The position numbers were made by a program, and so were the translations under genes. A model generated the notes under the pieces. That model was given only the letters and a program-made list of their open reading frames with translations. It did not search any database and was not told where the DNA came from. From assembly GCF_023502205.1 (NCBI RefSeq), contig NZ_JAMFLG010000005.1:62001-126000 (forward strand): a stretch of 64,000 nt of DNA. Direction: 5' to 3'. The DNA is from Aquiflexum sp. TKW24L (lineage in GTDB: Bacteria > Bacteroidota > Bacteroidia > Cytophagales > Cyclobacteriaceae). This document shows, one piece after another, positions 16,504-26,001 of the stretch; the first letter of the stretch is position 1, and each line of letters opens with the position of its first letter.

Positions 16504-18202
16504 TCTCAACATAGACGCAGTAAAAGAAAGGACTTTTCAGGCCATAGTCATAGGTTCTGGCATATCAGGAAGTTGGGCTGCAAAAGAACTTACCGAACAC
16601 GGGGTCAAAACACTGGTAATCGAAAGAGGTCGCGACGTCAAGCACATTAAAGATTATCCCACTACAAGCATGCTTCCTTACGAGTTTGAACACCGGGGAC
16701 AACTTACGCAAGAAATCCAAAAAGAAAGCCCGATCGTAAGCCGCTGTTATGCATTCAGAGAAGATGCGGCCCACTTTTTTGTCAAAGACAACGAACATCC
16801 TTATGTTCAGGAAAAGCCATTTGACTGGATCCGTGGCTATCAGGTGGGAGGCAAGTCCTTACTTTGGGCAAGACACGTCCAAAGGTGGTCGGACTTTGAT
16901 TTCGAAGGTCCGGCAAGGGACGGTTTTGCGGTAGATTGGCCGATCAGATACAAAGACATCGCACCTTGGTATAGCCATGTGGAGAAGTTTGCGGGTGTTT
17001 CGGGCAACAAAGATGGGTTGGCTTCTTTACCGGATGGGGAATTTTTGCCAGGTTTTCCTTTGAACGTGGTAGAAGAATATTTTCAAGGAAAACTCAAGGA
17101 GCATTATGGTGATGACCGCCATATGATTTTGGCACGCTGTGCCCACATCACCGGTAATTTTGACTACTACGCGCAGCAAGGAAGGGCAAAATGCCAAAGC
17201 AGAAATCTCTGTCAGAGGGGCTGTCCTTTTGGTGGGTATTTCTCCGCAAATTCCTCTACCATTCCTTGGGCCGTAAAGACTGGAAACATGACCATGCGAA
17301 CCGATGCGGTTGTCCATTCCATCATTTATGATGAAGAAAAAGGCAAAGCAACCGGTGTCAGGGTCATCGATGCCAATACCAAAGAAATGGAAGAATATTT
17401 AGCAGATGTCATTTTTGTCAATGCTGCAGCATTGAATACCAATCTGATTCTGCTGAATTCAACTTCTAACCGTTTTCCAAACGGGCTTGGTAACGACAGC
17501 GGCCTGTTGGGCAAATATGTCGCTTTCCATAATTACCGGGCAGGCATCAATGCCGATTATGAAGGTCATCAAGAATATACCACCCAGGGTGGCAGACCTA
17601 CTTCAGGTTATTTTCCAAGATTCAGAAATCTCAAAACACAGGAAACAGATTTCTTGCGTGGTTATGCTGCAGGATTCGGCGCTAACAGAGAATCCTATGC
17701 AGATCAAAGTGGCATCGGCATGGAATTGAAAGAGAACTTACTCAATCCGGATAAATATGGTCCTTGGAAGGTAAATTCCCACATGATGGGAGAAACCATT
17801 CCGAAGGAGAGCAACTATGTGGCTTTGGATCAAAATTCAAAAGACCCTTTTGGTATACCTCAATTAAAAATCAATGTCGATTATGATGACAACGATGAAA
17901 AAATGATCAAGGATTACCTCGAGCAGATGACAGAAATGTTTGAAAAAGCCGGCTTCACCAATATCAAAACCCGTGACGACAAGCGTGCGCCGGGATTGGA
18001 TATCCACGAAATGGGCGGTGTGAGAATGGGAAAAGATCCAAAGACTTCTTTGCTTAATGGCAACCATCAACTCCACTCAGTTCCCAATGTCTATGTAACC
18101 GACGGCGCTTCGATGACCTCCACCGCTACGCAAAACCCATCCTTGACTTATATGGCATTTGCGGCTCGGGCAGCACATCATGCGATGAAGAACTTTGGTT
18201 GA
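16496..18202 (+). CDS. GMC-family flavin oxidoreductase
   Basis: The 568-residue protein has an N-terminal FAD motif (VIGSGISGSWAAKEL), GYQVGGKSLLWA (the GGSS-like GMC signature), a cysteine-rich stretch (CQSRNLCQRGCPFGGYF, near 225-245) and the C-terminal catalytic block HEMGGVRMG and DGASMTSTATQNPSLTYMA. These features fit the large subunit of sugar/polyol dehydrogenases of the gluconate-dehydrogenase type. It has no signal of its own and is probably exported bound to the Tat-tagged small subunit (family knowledge). The electron acceptor is not encoded beside it. A strong terminator follows. Confidence 0.92.
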   Translation: MANLNIDAVKERTFQAIVIGSGISGSWAAKELTEHGVKTLVIERGRDVKHIKDYPTTSMLPYEFEHRGQLTQEIQKESPIVSRCYAFREDAAHFFVKDNEHPYVQEKPFDWIRGYQVGGKSLLWARHVQRWSDFDFEGPARDGFAVDWPIRYKDIAPWYSHVEKFAGVSGNKDGLASLPDGEFLPGFPLNVVEEYFQGKLKEHYGDDRHMILARCAHITGNFDYYAQQGRAKCQSRNLCQRGCPFGGYFSANSSTIPWAVKTGNMTMRTDAVVHSIIYDEEKGKATGVRVIDANTKEMEEYLADVIFVNAAALNTNLILLNSTSNRFPNGLGNDSGLLGKYVAFHNYRAGINADYEGHQEYTTQGGRPTSGYFPRFRNLKTQETDFLRGYAAGFGANRESYADQSGIGMELKENLLNPDKYGPWKVNSHMMGETIPKESNYVALDQNSKDPFGIPQLKINVDYDDNDEKMIKDYLEQMTEMFEKAGFTNIKTRDDKRAPGLDIHEMGGVRMGKDPKTSLLNGNHQLHSVPNVYVTDGASMTSTATQNPSLTYMAFAARAAHHAMKNFG

Positions 18203-18230
18203 TCAAACATTCATCAGTAAAACAAAAATT

Positions 18231-18260
18231 CCGGTCAGAAATACCTGACCGGGATTTTTT
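18231..18260 (+). terminator. Rho-independent terminator of the GMC operon
   Basis: An 8-bp GC-rich stem (CCGGTCAG 18231-18238, CTGACCGG 18245-18252) with a 6-base loop is followed by GA and six T residues. It lies 28 bases after the GMC stop and before the convergent desaturase gene. Confidence 0.9.
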
Positions 18261-18292
18261 ATGAAACCAAATTAAAATCTCAAGTTTTCATT

Positions 18293-19411
18293 TTAAGCCA
18301 TTACCTCTATTTCTTCCGATACGACTTCTTTTTCCGAAGGCCTTCCAGCGGCTTTTAGGAAATCATAGTGAGACTTCAATGCGGAACCAAAGGTGGCATT
18401 TTCATTATAAGGCAAATCAAATTCTTCAGCAGTTTGCTTCACGATTTCCGAAATCTCGACATAATGGATATGGCAGATATTTGGGAAAAGATGGTGTTCT
18501 ACCTGTAAGTTCAATCCACCGCAAAAGAAGTTTACCACAGGATTATTCCTTGCAAAATTAGCCGTAGTCCTCATTTGGTGGGCTGCCCAAGTTTCTTCAA
18601 TGTTTTCAGCACCTTGGGGATTTGGCATTTCGGTATCCTCTACCAAGTGGGCCAGTTGGAATACCAAAGCCAATACAAGACCTTCCGCAAAGTTCATGAC
18701 CAAAAAACCGATCATAAACTGCCACCAAGTAATATCCATTACTACCAAAGGAATAATGATGAACAAAGAGTAGTAAACTAATTTGTAAAAGAACAGATTG
18801 AAGTATTCAATTTTAGGATGTTTGTTGACGTGTGCTCCTATTTTTTTCTGGAAAAACTTCACATAATCTTTTCTGAAAAACCAGGACAATGAAGCGAGCG
18901 AGTACAACGCAAAAGCATAAATATGTTGGTATTTGTGGATGGCTTTGAGCGGCTCTTCAGGAGAAACCCTAACTAATCCCGGAGCCACATCTAGATCCCC
19001 ATCATGGCCAATAATATTGGTATAAGTATGATGAACTTTGTTATGTGTAATTTTCCAGACATACACATTGGCGCCGATAATATTAAAAAGGAACCCAAGG
19101 GATTTGTTGACTAAAGGATTTTTGGAATACGAGCCATGGAGTGCATCGTGACAGACATTAAATCCAATAAAAGCCATGTTCATTCCCAAAGCTATCGCTA
19201 AAAACAGCGATACGATCGTCGGGAATACTTCGAACAAGATCAAAAAATAAAGACCTACAAATGAGGTAAGATAAAATATGGTTTTTAATACCATCGCCGT
19301 ATTGGCGTGCTTTGTAATATTGTTTTCCTTGAAATAATCATCTACTCTTTTTTTGACTGTAACAAAGTACTGTGAGTTTCCTGAATCAAGAAACTTAAGG
19401 GAAGTATTCAT
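18293..19411 (-). CDS. acyl-lipid/acyl-CoA fatty acid desaturase
   Basis: The 372-residue integral membrane protein has the three histidine boxes of membrane desaturases: H88-D-A-L-H92, H123-N-K-V-H127-H, and QVEHHLFPNICH near the C-terminus. The Q-x-x-H-H form of the third box is typical of front-end desaturases of the delta-5/delta-6 type. There is no fused cytochrome b5 domain, so an external electron donor is expected. Hydrophobic segments lie at about 45-85, 105-118 and 195-245. Substrate and double-bond position cannot be read from sequence. The gene is monocistronic. Confidence 0.9.
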   Translation of the reverse strand: MNTSLKFLDSGNSQYFVTVKKRVDDYFKENNITKHANTAMVLKTIFYLTSFVGLYFLILFEVFPTIVSLFLAIALGMNMAFIGFNVCHDALHGSYSKNPLVNKSLGFLFNIIGANVYVWKITHNKVHHTYTNIIGHDGDLDVAPGLVRVSPEEPLKAIHKYQHIYAFALYSLASLSWFFRKDYVKFFQKKIGAHVNKHPKIEYFNLFFYKLVYYSLFIIIPLVVMDITWWQFMIGFLVMNFAEGLVLALVFQLAHLVEDTEMPNPQGAENIEETWAAHQMRTTANFARNNPVVNFFCGGLNLQVEHHLFPNICHIHYVEISEIVKQTAEEFDLPYNENATFGSALKSHYDFLKAAGRPSEKEVVSEEIEVMA

Positions 19412-19622
19412 AATTTAATTAATTTTCTGTTTGGTTAAGTGTTTATATTAACTATCAGAGCTGGGATGGGTGACGAAAACTTATTTCAACAGCAGCGCGC
19501 AGGAAAAAGAAATTTTAATCTGTGACAAGAACGCTAAAACTGAACGAATTTCCGAATTTTTAAACATATCGATTAATAATTTTAATTATATTATCATTTA
19601 ATCTTTAATTATGACCAAAAAC

Positions 19623-20087
19623 CTAGCCAATAATTCCTTTTAAGTCAGCAGGAGAATAATTAATGGATTTCAGGGTTTTTCGGTCTTCTTTCCTGTAGAC
19701 AAGATACAATTCACCTTGCTTTTCGTAATGGCAATCGACACCTTGATTTTGGTAGTGATTTATAGTCTGTTCTGCCTCTGTGATTGTTTTACAGGCCTTA
19801 CTCATATTAGAACGCTGAACTTCTTCGAATAGTGCCTTGAATTTGTCGGCCAATCCAAATTCCAAAATCGCTCCCGAGAGTACATATTGGATGTCACAAA
19901 GGGCATCCGCAACTTCTACAATATCATTGTTTTTGATACCTTCTTCCAATTCTTTTAATTCCTCTGCAATAAGTGAAACCCGGAGCTGACACCGTTTTGG
20001 ATCTGGTATCTGTGGCTCAGGCAGGATTGGATGTTTGAATGTCTGATGGAAAGCCGCAACTGAAGTAAGGCTTGTGGGATCTTGCAT
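19623..20087 (-). CDS. MazG-like nucleoside triphosphate pyrophosphohydrolase
   Basis: The 154-residue all-alpha protein carries the metal-binding pattern of the MazG/PRA-PH superfamily: EELKELEEGI (E-E-x-x-E) followed by IVEVADALCDIQYV (E-x-x-D). The N-terminal F-H-x-x-F-x-H-P stretch (AAFHQTFKHPILPEP) fits the Bacteroidota group annotated as pyrophosphohydrolase domain proteins. Such enzymes hydrolyse (d)NTPs to NMP and pyrophosphate, often for pool cleaning; the substrate here is unknown. It lies after the SOD gene on the same strand, but a terminator separates them. Confidence 0.85.
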   Translation of the reverse strand: MQDPTSLTSVAAFHQTFKHPILPEPQIPDPKRCQLRVSLIAEELKELEEGIKNNDIVEVADALCDIQYVLSGAILEFGLADKFKALFEEVQRSNMSKACKTITEAEQTINHYQNQGVDCHYEKQGELYLVYRKEDRKTLKSINYSPADLKGIIG

Positions 20088-20117
20088 TGTGGGTATTTTT
20101 TACTGTGGGTGCAAAAT

Positions 20118-20150
20118 AAAAAAACGGAGTAGTAATAACCCCGTTTTTTT
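20118..20150 (-). terminator. terminator of the SOD gene
   Basis: AAAAAAACGG (20118-20127) pairs with CCGTTTTTTT (20141-20150) around a 13-base loop. It would work in both directions, but only the minus-strand SOD gene ends next to it (20171). The stem is mostly A:T with three G:C pairs. Confidence 0.75.
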
Positions 20151-20170
20151 GAAAATTTTTGATGAAAATC

Positions 20171-20953
20171 TTATGCTTTTTTGACAATCGTATTATACCT
20201 TTCTCCAACCATTTTCCAGTCGATGACATTCCAAAATGCCGTCAGATATTCAGGTCTTCTATTTTGGTAGTGCAAATAGTAGGCATGTTCCCAGACATCT
20301 ACCCCGATCAAAGGAATTCCCTGAAAATCGGAAATATCCATCAGTGGGTTGTCTTGGTTTGGTGTGCTTCCTATTTGAAGTAGGTTGTTTTTGTCTAAGA
20401 CAAGCCAAGCCCAACCTGAACCAAACCGGCTTTTCCCAGCATCTTCGAATTTGGTTTTGAAATCCGCAAAACTCCCAAAAGCACCGTTAATTGCTTCGGA
20501 CAAATCACCTCCTGGCTCCCCGCCACCTGTTGGAGACATGAGTTTCCAATAAAGTTCGTGGTTATAATGTCCTCCTCCATTGTTTCTCATTTTGGTGGAA
20601 TATTTTGAAATATTCATCATCACCTCTTCAAGCGGCTTGCTGACATCCACACTTTCCTCGGAGGCGGCTTCGCCAAGATTTTTGGCATAAGCAGCAGCAT
20701 GCTTGGTGTGGTGGATTTCCATGGTCATGGCATCAATATGTGGCTCAAGCGCAGCATACTCGTACCCGAGAGCCGTTTGCTCAAAACCTGTGCTTAATAG
20801 GATTTTGGATTCTTCACTTTCTTCGCCTTCCCCACCGCAAGCGGTCAAAAAAGCTGAACCGATCATCGTACTTCCTATTCCAAGTGCAATGGTGGCTTTG
20901 GAACTATGGCTTATAAATGTTCTTCTTGAAACATTGTAAGTCGTCTTTTTCAT
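20171..20953 (-). CDS. sod: exported Fe/Mn superoxide dismutase
   Basis: The enzyme dismutates superoxide. The C-terminal 200 residues form a normal Fe/Mn SOD with metal ligands in MEIHHTKHAAAY, NGGGHYNHELYW and VDVWEHAYYLHYQNRRPEY. Unusually, about 60 residues precede it: a twin-arginine motif (NVSRRTFISHSS), a hydrophobic stretch (IALGIGSTMIGSAFL), then TACGGEGEESEES, which looks like a lipobox with an acidic linker. The SOD is therefore probably folded with its metal in the cytoplasm, exported by Tat and tethered as a lipoprotein (inference). The metal type cannot be settled from sequence alone. Confidence 0.93.
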   Translation of the reverse strand: MKKTTYNVSRRTFISHSSKATIALGIGSTMIGSAFLTACGGEGEESEESKILLSTGFEQTALGYEYAALEPHIDAMTMEIHHTKHAAAYAKNLGEAASEESVDVSKPLEEVMMNISKYSTKMRNNGGGHYNHELYWKLMSPTGGGEPGGDLSEAINGAFGSFADFKTKFEDAGKSRFGSGWAWLVLDKNNLLQIGSTPNQDNPLMDISDFQGIPLIGVDVWEHAYYLHYQNRRPEYLTAFWNVIDWKMVGERYNTIVKKA

Positions 20954-21142
20954 AGATAATTTTTTCCTTTAGTGGATTTTCAAATCAAATCAATCAACAA
21001 GTTAACCAATTCAACATGATTATGAAACCTAAATGCAGACAATAAGTCTGATTTTGTGACAAGTTGGTTATGTTTGTAGAACCAAAATATCTTGGTTTGG
21101 TTTTTGAAAACAACCAATTCCTTTCATCCAAGGGCAATTGCT

Positions 21143-21916
21143 ATGGAAATTTCTTTCTATAAATATCAAGGGACAGGCAACGATTTTATAATGATCGATG
21201 ATAGGGCCGACGTATTCCCTGATCATGACCTTTCTCTGGTCCAAAAGCTCTGCGACCGGAAATTTGGAATTGGTGCTGATGGTTTAATCTTAATCAGGGA
21301 AGTGGACAACCATGATTTTGAAATGGTTTATTTTAATGCAGACGGCTCTCAAAGTATGTGTGGAAACGGTGCTAGGTGTGCAGTGGCGTTTGCAAAGTTC
21401 TTGGAAATCATTGACCAAAAAACCAATTTTCTAGCCATCGACGGTGTACATCAGGCTTTAGTCGCTGGAGAATGGATCGAATTGGAAATGAGTCCCGTCC
21501 TTAGCCTTGCCAATGCCGGAAATGATTATTTTGTCAATACAGGCTCTCCCCACCATGTGAAATTTGTAGAAAATGTTTCTGATTACCCTGTTTTCGAAGA
21601 GGGAAAAAAAATCCGATACAGCACTGCCTACGAACCGAATGGTACCAATGTCAATTTTGTAACTCCTCTAGAAAAAGATGAAATCCATGTACGGACTTAT
21701 GAAAGAGGTGTAGAAAATGAGACACTTTCTTGCGGTACTGGTGTTACAGCATGTGCTTTGGTATATGGCAATCAGAAGCAATTGAAGGAAGTAAATATCA
21801 AAACACCTGGAGGAAAGCTCAAGGTCAAATTTTCTCAAAGTGCAGACGGAAGCTTTACCGATATATGGCTTATTGCGCCTGCAGTTCGGGTGTTTGAAGG
21901 AATAATTGAGATTTAA
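21143..21916 (+). CDS. dapF: diaminopimelate epimerase
   Basis: The enzyme converts LL- to meso-diaminopimelate for lysine and peptidoglycan synthesis. The family start MEISFYKYQGTGNDFI fixes the ATG at 21143; the frame to 21092 is upstream noise. The two active-site cysteines are in FNADGSQSMCGNGARC and ETLSCGTGVTACA, both intact. The length of 257 residues is normal. It is 145 bases before secA, with no obvious terminator, so cotranscription is possible. Confidence 0.95.
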   Translation: MEISFYKYQGTGNDFIMIDDRADVFPDHDLSLVQKLCDRKFGIGADGLILIREVDNHDFEMVYFNADGSQSMCGNGARCAVAFAKFLEIIDQKTNFLAIDGVHQALVAGEWIELEMSPVLSLANAGNDYFVNTGSPHHVKFVENVSDYPVFEEGKKIRYSTAYEPNGTNVNFVTPLEKDEIHVRTYERGVENETLSCGTGVTACALVYGNQKQLKEVNIKTPGGKLKVKFSQSADGSFTDIWLIAPAVRVFEGIIEI

Positions 21917-22061
21917 TAGAAAGATGACTGTAGGATCTGGGAAAAATTATTGAAGAATACCAAGGTATATATCACCCAAACCCCGTCTCATATCTTCCTG
22001 TTGATTACTATAATTAAGAAAATCGAAGTAATTTTACCCCCTATTACATACAAAATACAAT

Positions 22062-25000
22062 ATGTTAGATTTTATAGCCAAAGGACTGGCAAAAGTTTTC
22101 GGGACGAAGTCAGATAGAGATGTAAAGGAATTGAGTCCTAAAGTTCCCCTTATCAATGAGGCTTTTAAGAAATTGCAAAGTCTCAGCGATGAAGGCTTAA
22201 GGGCAAAAACCACAGAAATCAAAGCCATCATCAATGCTGATTTAAAGCCTTATGATGATAAAATAGCTGCATTTAGAGAGCAGATCAATGGTTTGGCATC
22301 AGATAAGGTCCATGAAAAAGATGCTCTTTTTACTGAAATAGAAAAAACGGAAAAATCCAGAGATGAAGCTTTGGAAGTTGTTTTGGAAAAAGTTTTGGTA
22401 GATGCTTTTGCGGTAGTGAAAGAGACAGCAAGGAGATTTAAGGAAAACGGAAAGCTTGTAGTGAAAGCAACTCTGAAAGACCAGGAACTTGCAGCCAAAA
22501 AAGCCAACATCGAAATTCAGGGAGAAGATGCCATCTGGCACAATAAGTGGATCGCTGCAGGAACGGAAGTCATTTGGGACATGGTTCATTATGATGTTCA
22601 GTTGATCGGTGGAATGGTGCTGCACAAAGGAAAAATCGCTGAAATGGCTACAGGGGAAGGAAAAACTTTGGTGTCGACACTTCCTGCTTACCTCAATGCA
22701 CTTTCCGGCAGGGGCGTTCACATTGTTACTGTCAATGATTACCTAGCCAAAAGGGATTCCGAATGGAATGCTCCGCTTTTTGAATTTCACGGCCTTACTG
22801 TGGATTGTATAGATAAATACCAGCCCAATTCTGAAGCAAGAAAAAAAGCTTATGCCTCAGACATCGTTTACGGGACCAACAACGAATTCGGGTTTGATTA
22901 CCTGAGAGATAACATGGCAAGGGAAGCAGGGGATCTTGTCCAGGGCAAGCACCATTATGCGATGATTGATGAAGTGGATTCAGTTCTGATCGATGATGCG
23001 AGGACTCCTTTGATCATTTCAGGGCCTGTTCCCCGTGGTGACGAGCATGAATTTATGGAAATGAAGCCGAGGGTTTCCACTTTGGTGGATGAACAGCGAA
23101 AGCTTGTACAAGGCTTCCTCAACCAAGCAAAAAAATTCATCCATGATGGAAATGAAAAAGAGGCGGGATTGCCACTTTTTAGGGCATATAGAGGTATGCC
23201 AAAGTACAAGCCTTTGATCAAATTCTTGTCTGAGCCTGGCATCAGGGTAATCCTTCAAAAAACCGAAAATCATTATCTTCAGGATAACAAAAGGATGATG
23301 CCTGAGGCAGATCAGCCGCTATTGTTTACCATCGAAGAAAAGACCAATGGCATAGAGCTTACAGACAACGGCATCGAGGTCATCACCCAAAAGAATGAAA
23401 ACCCTACCTTCTTTATCCTGCCGGATATCGGTATGGAAATCGCCGAAATGGAAAAAAATCCAGACATCGACGACAAAGAAAAACTTATCAGGAAGGAAGA
23501 GCTGATCAAAGATTATGGCGTGAAAGCGCAGAGAATCCATACTGTCAACCAATTGCTCAAGGCATATTGTATGTTTGAGAAAGACACAGAATATATCTTG
23601 GTGGATGGCAAGGTGAAGATCGTCGATGAGCAGACGGGACGTGTGATGGAAGGAAGGAGATACTCTGACGGACTCCATCAGGCTATCGAAGCCAAAGAGA
23701 ATGTGAAAGTGGAAGACGCTACACAGACTTATGCGACGATCACGCTTCAAAACTACTTCAGGATGTACCACAAGCTTGCGGGCATGACCGGTACTGCCGA
23801 AACTGAGGCAGGGGAATTCTGGACCATCTACAAATTGGATGTGGTGGTGATTCCTACCAATAGAAATATCATCAGAGAAGACAGAGAAGATAAAGTTTAC
23901 AAAACTGTCAGGGAGAAATTCAATGCTGTGGCGGATGAAATTGTGGAACTGACCACAGCTGGAAGACCGGTTTTGGTGGGTACGACGTCAGTAGAGATTT
24001 CAGAAGTATTGAGTAGAATGCTTACCATTCGAAAAATCCAACATCAGGTTCTGAACGCTAAGCAACACGCAAGGGAAGCAGACATCGTCGCAGAAGCGGG
24101 TAAGCCGGGAACCGTGACCATCGCTACCAACATGGCTGGACGTGGAACAGATATTAAATTGACTCCAGAATCAAGGAAAGCCGGTGGACTTGCTATCGTC
24201 GGTACAGAAAGGCATGAATCAAGACGAGTTGACCGTCAGCTTCGAGGACGTTCAGGACGGCAGGGAGACGTTGGTTCTTCTCAGTTCTTTGTCTCTTTGG
24301 AAGATAACCTGATGCGAATGTTTGGCTCCGACCGGATCGCAAAACTCATGGACCGCATGGGCTTGGAAGAAGGAGAAGTTATCCAACATTCTATGATTAC
24401 CAAGTCTATTGAAAGGGCCCAAAGGAAAGTAGAAGAAAATAACTTTGGCGTTAGAAAAAGACTTTTGGAATATGACGATGTCATGAATTCCCAAAGGGAA
24501 GTGGTCTACAAAAGGAGAAGAAATGCACTCAAGGGTGAGCGATTAGAATTGGATATTCTCAATGTCATGTATGATGTATGTTTTGACATCATTCAGATGG
24601 GTAAGTCCACGGAAGATGCGGACAACCTGAGGATGAACATCTTCAGTTCTTTGGGAATAGACCATCCATTCAGTGTGGATGACCTGAAATCCAAAGAAAC
24701 AGGAGCCCTTACCCAACAGCTTTTTGATGCCGCCTACCAGCATTATGTGGGCAAAAATGAAAGCATTACCAACAAAGCCCTACCGGTTTTGAGAGATGTG
24801 TACACAAACAGAGGAGCCACAGTCAAAGAAATCATGGTACCGATTTCAGACGGCTTCAAGCAAATAGGCGTTGTTGTCAACTTGGAATCCGTGGTTAAAA
24901 ACGAAGGAAGGGATCTGATCAGAAACATAGAGAAAAATGTTACTTTGGCCATTATTGACCAAAACTGGAAAGAGCACCTTCGTGACATGGATGACTTGAA

Positions 25001-25442
25001 GCAGTCTGTACAAAATGCCGTTTATGAACAAAAAGACCCCTTGTTGATTTACAAGTTTGAGGCTTTTGAAATGTTCAAGCGATTTGTCGGCAAACTCAAT
25101 GAAGACACCATTTCATTCATTGCAAAAGCTGACCTTCCTGCCCAAGATCCTAGTCAGGTCAGGGCGGCACAGGCACCAAGAAGAGAAGAACACCAAGTGA
25201 AAGCCTCCAAAGAGGAAGTTGGGAGCAGTCTGAATCCAGGAGGAGGAAGACAATCATCTGCCGCAGTTGCCAATAGAACTGCATCTCCACAAATCGTGGC
25301 TCCAAGAAAATCCGATAAGGTCTATGGTAGAAATGACAAAGTCTCCGTACAATATCCTGACGGCAAAGTAATGAAAGACGTGAAGTTCAAAAGTGTTGAG
25401 CAGGACGTTCATTCAGGAAAGTGTGTGGTAATAGAACATTAA
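22062..25442 (+). CDS. secA: preprotein translocase ATPase SecA
   Basis: SecA drives protein export through SecYEG. Visible motifs are Walker A MATGEGKTLVSTLPAYL, the DEVDSVLIDDARTPLIISG block, AGMTGTAETEAGEF and NMAGRGTDIKL with the arginine-finger region RQLRGRSGRQGDVGSSQFF. At 1126 residues it is longer than the E. coli enzyme. The extra length includes a linker in the N-terminal region (near 70-110) and an insertion after DARTPL, as usual in Bacteroidota. The C-terminus has an Ala/Ser-rich linker and VYGRNDKVSVQYPDGK and lacks the CxCxxxxxxxxCH zinc site. The next gene begins 10 bases later. Confidence 0.97.
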   Translation: MLDFIAKGLAKVFGTKSDRDVKELSPKVPLINEAFKKLQSLSDEGLRAKTTEIKAIINADLKPYDDKIAAFREQINGLASDKVHEKDALFTEIEKTEKSRDEALEVVLEKVLVDAFAVVKETARRFKENGKLVVKATLKDQELAAKKANIEIQGEDAIWHNKWIAAGTEVIWDMVHYDVQLIGGMVLHKGKIAEMATGEGKTLVSTLPAYLNALSGRGVHIVTVNDYLAKRDSEWNAPLFEFHGLTVDCIDKYQPNSEARKKAYASDIVYGTNNEFGFDYLRDNMAREAGDLVQGKHHYAMIDEVDSVLIDDARTPLIISGPVPRGDEHEFMEMKPRVSTLVDEQRKLVQGFLNQAKKFIHDGNEKEAGLPLFRAYRGMPKYKPLIKFLSEPGIRVILQKTENHYLQDNKRMMPEADQPLLFTIEEKTNGIELTDNGIEVITQKNENPTFFILPDIGMEIAEMEKNPDIDDKEKLIRKEELIKDYGVKAQRIHTVNQLLKAYCMFEKDTEYILVDGKVKIVDEQTGRVMEGRRYSDGLHQAIEAKENVKVEDATQTYATITLQNYFRMYHKLAGMTGTAETEAGEFWTIYKLDVVVIPTNRNIIREDREDKVYKTVREKFNAVADEIVELTTAGRPVLVGTTSVEISEVLSRMLTIRKIQHQVLNAKQHAREADIVAEAGKPGTVTIATNMAGRGTDIKLTPESRKAGGLAIVGTERHESRRVDRQLRGRSGRQGDVGSSQFFVSLEDNLMRMFGSDRIAKLMDRMGLEEGEVIQHSMITKSIERAQRKVEENNFGVRKRLLEYDDVMNSQREVVYKRRRNALKGERLELDILNVMYDVCFDIIQMGKSTEDADNLRMNIFSSLGIDHPFSVDDLKSKETGALTQQLFDAAYQHYVGKNESITNKALPVLRDVYTNRGATVKEIMVPISDGFKQIGVVVNLESVVKNEGRDLIRNIEKNVTLAIIDQNWKEHLRDMDDLKQSVQNAVYEQKDPLLIYKFEAFEMFKRFVGKLNEDTISFIAKADLPAQDPSQVRAAQAPRREEHQVKASKEEVGSSLNPGGGRQSSAAVANRTASPQIVAPRKSDKVYGRNDKVSVQYPDGKVMKDVKFKSVEQDVHSGKCVVIEH

Positions 25443-25452
25443 CAAAGGCATC

Positions 25453-26001
25453 ATGAAAAAGTCACTCTTGGTTTTGATATTTCCGGTAATTTTGATGAGT
25501 TCTTGTGCATTGATTAAGAAATCACCCGCTCCCTCAAATGAATATGAAAATTATCAGGAAGATTTGACCAGTTCTAGAATCACTTTTCCGGATTTGGAGG
25601 AGCAGGTTGAAAAATCAGAAACAGGGCCTAAGAATACTGAAGAAGTTTTGCCAGCTGATGAAGATCTTGAGATAGCGCTAAATAATCTGAAAGAGTCTAA
25701 CAAAGCAGAAATGTATTGGAGCGGATATACGGTTTTGGTTTATAGTGGTGTTGACAGAGATCTTGCTTTCAAAACAAGGAATGACCTTTTCAGCTATTTT
25801 CCTGATTTCAAAACTGACATCCAATACCAACAACCAAGATATTTAGTCAAAGTTGGGAAGTTTGTCAACAGAATAGAAGCCCTCACTTATTATCATCAAT
25901 TGAAAGAAAGTTATCCTTCTTCTAGAATCATTCAAGACAGATTTTTGAGAGATGGATATGTCATTCCTGAACCGGTTACGGATGGTCAAAAACAGAATTA
26001 A
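25453..26001 (+). CDS. SPOR-domain lipoprotein
   Basis: The 182-residue protein has a lipoprotein signal (MKKSLLVLIFPVILMSSC), an acidic linker (30-80) and a C-terminal SPOR-like domain (about 90-170: GYTVLVYSGVDRDLAFKTRN, PRYLVKVGKF, EALTYYHQLKESYPSSRII). SPOR domains bind denuded peptidoglycan strands at division sites. It follows secA by 10 bases and overlaps the amidohydrolase gene by 20, so the three form one operon. Confidence 0.85.
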   Translation: MKKSLLVLIFPVILMSSCALIKKSPAPSNEYENYQEDLTSSRITFPDLEEQVEKSETGPKNTEEVLPADEDLEIALNNLKESNKAEMYWSGYTVLVYSGVDRDLAFKTRNDLFSYFPDFKTDIQYQQPRYLVKVGKFVNRIEALTYYHQLKESYPSSRIIQDRFLRDGYVIPEPVTDGQKQN

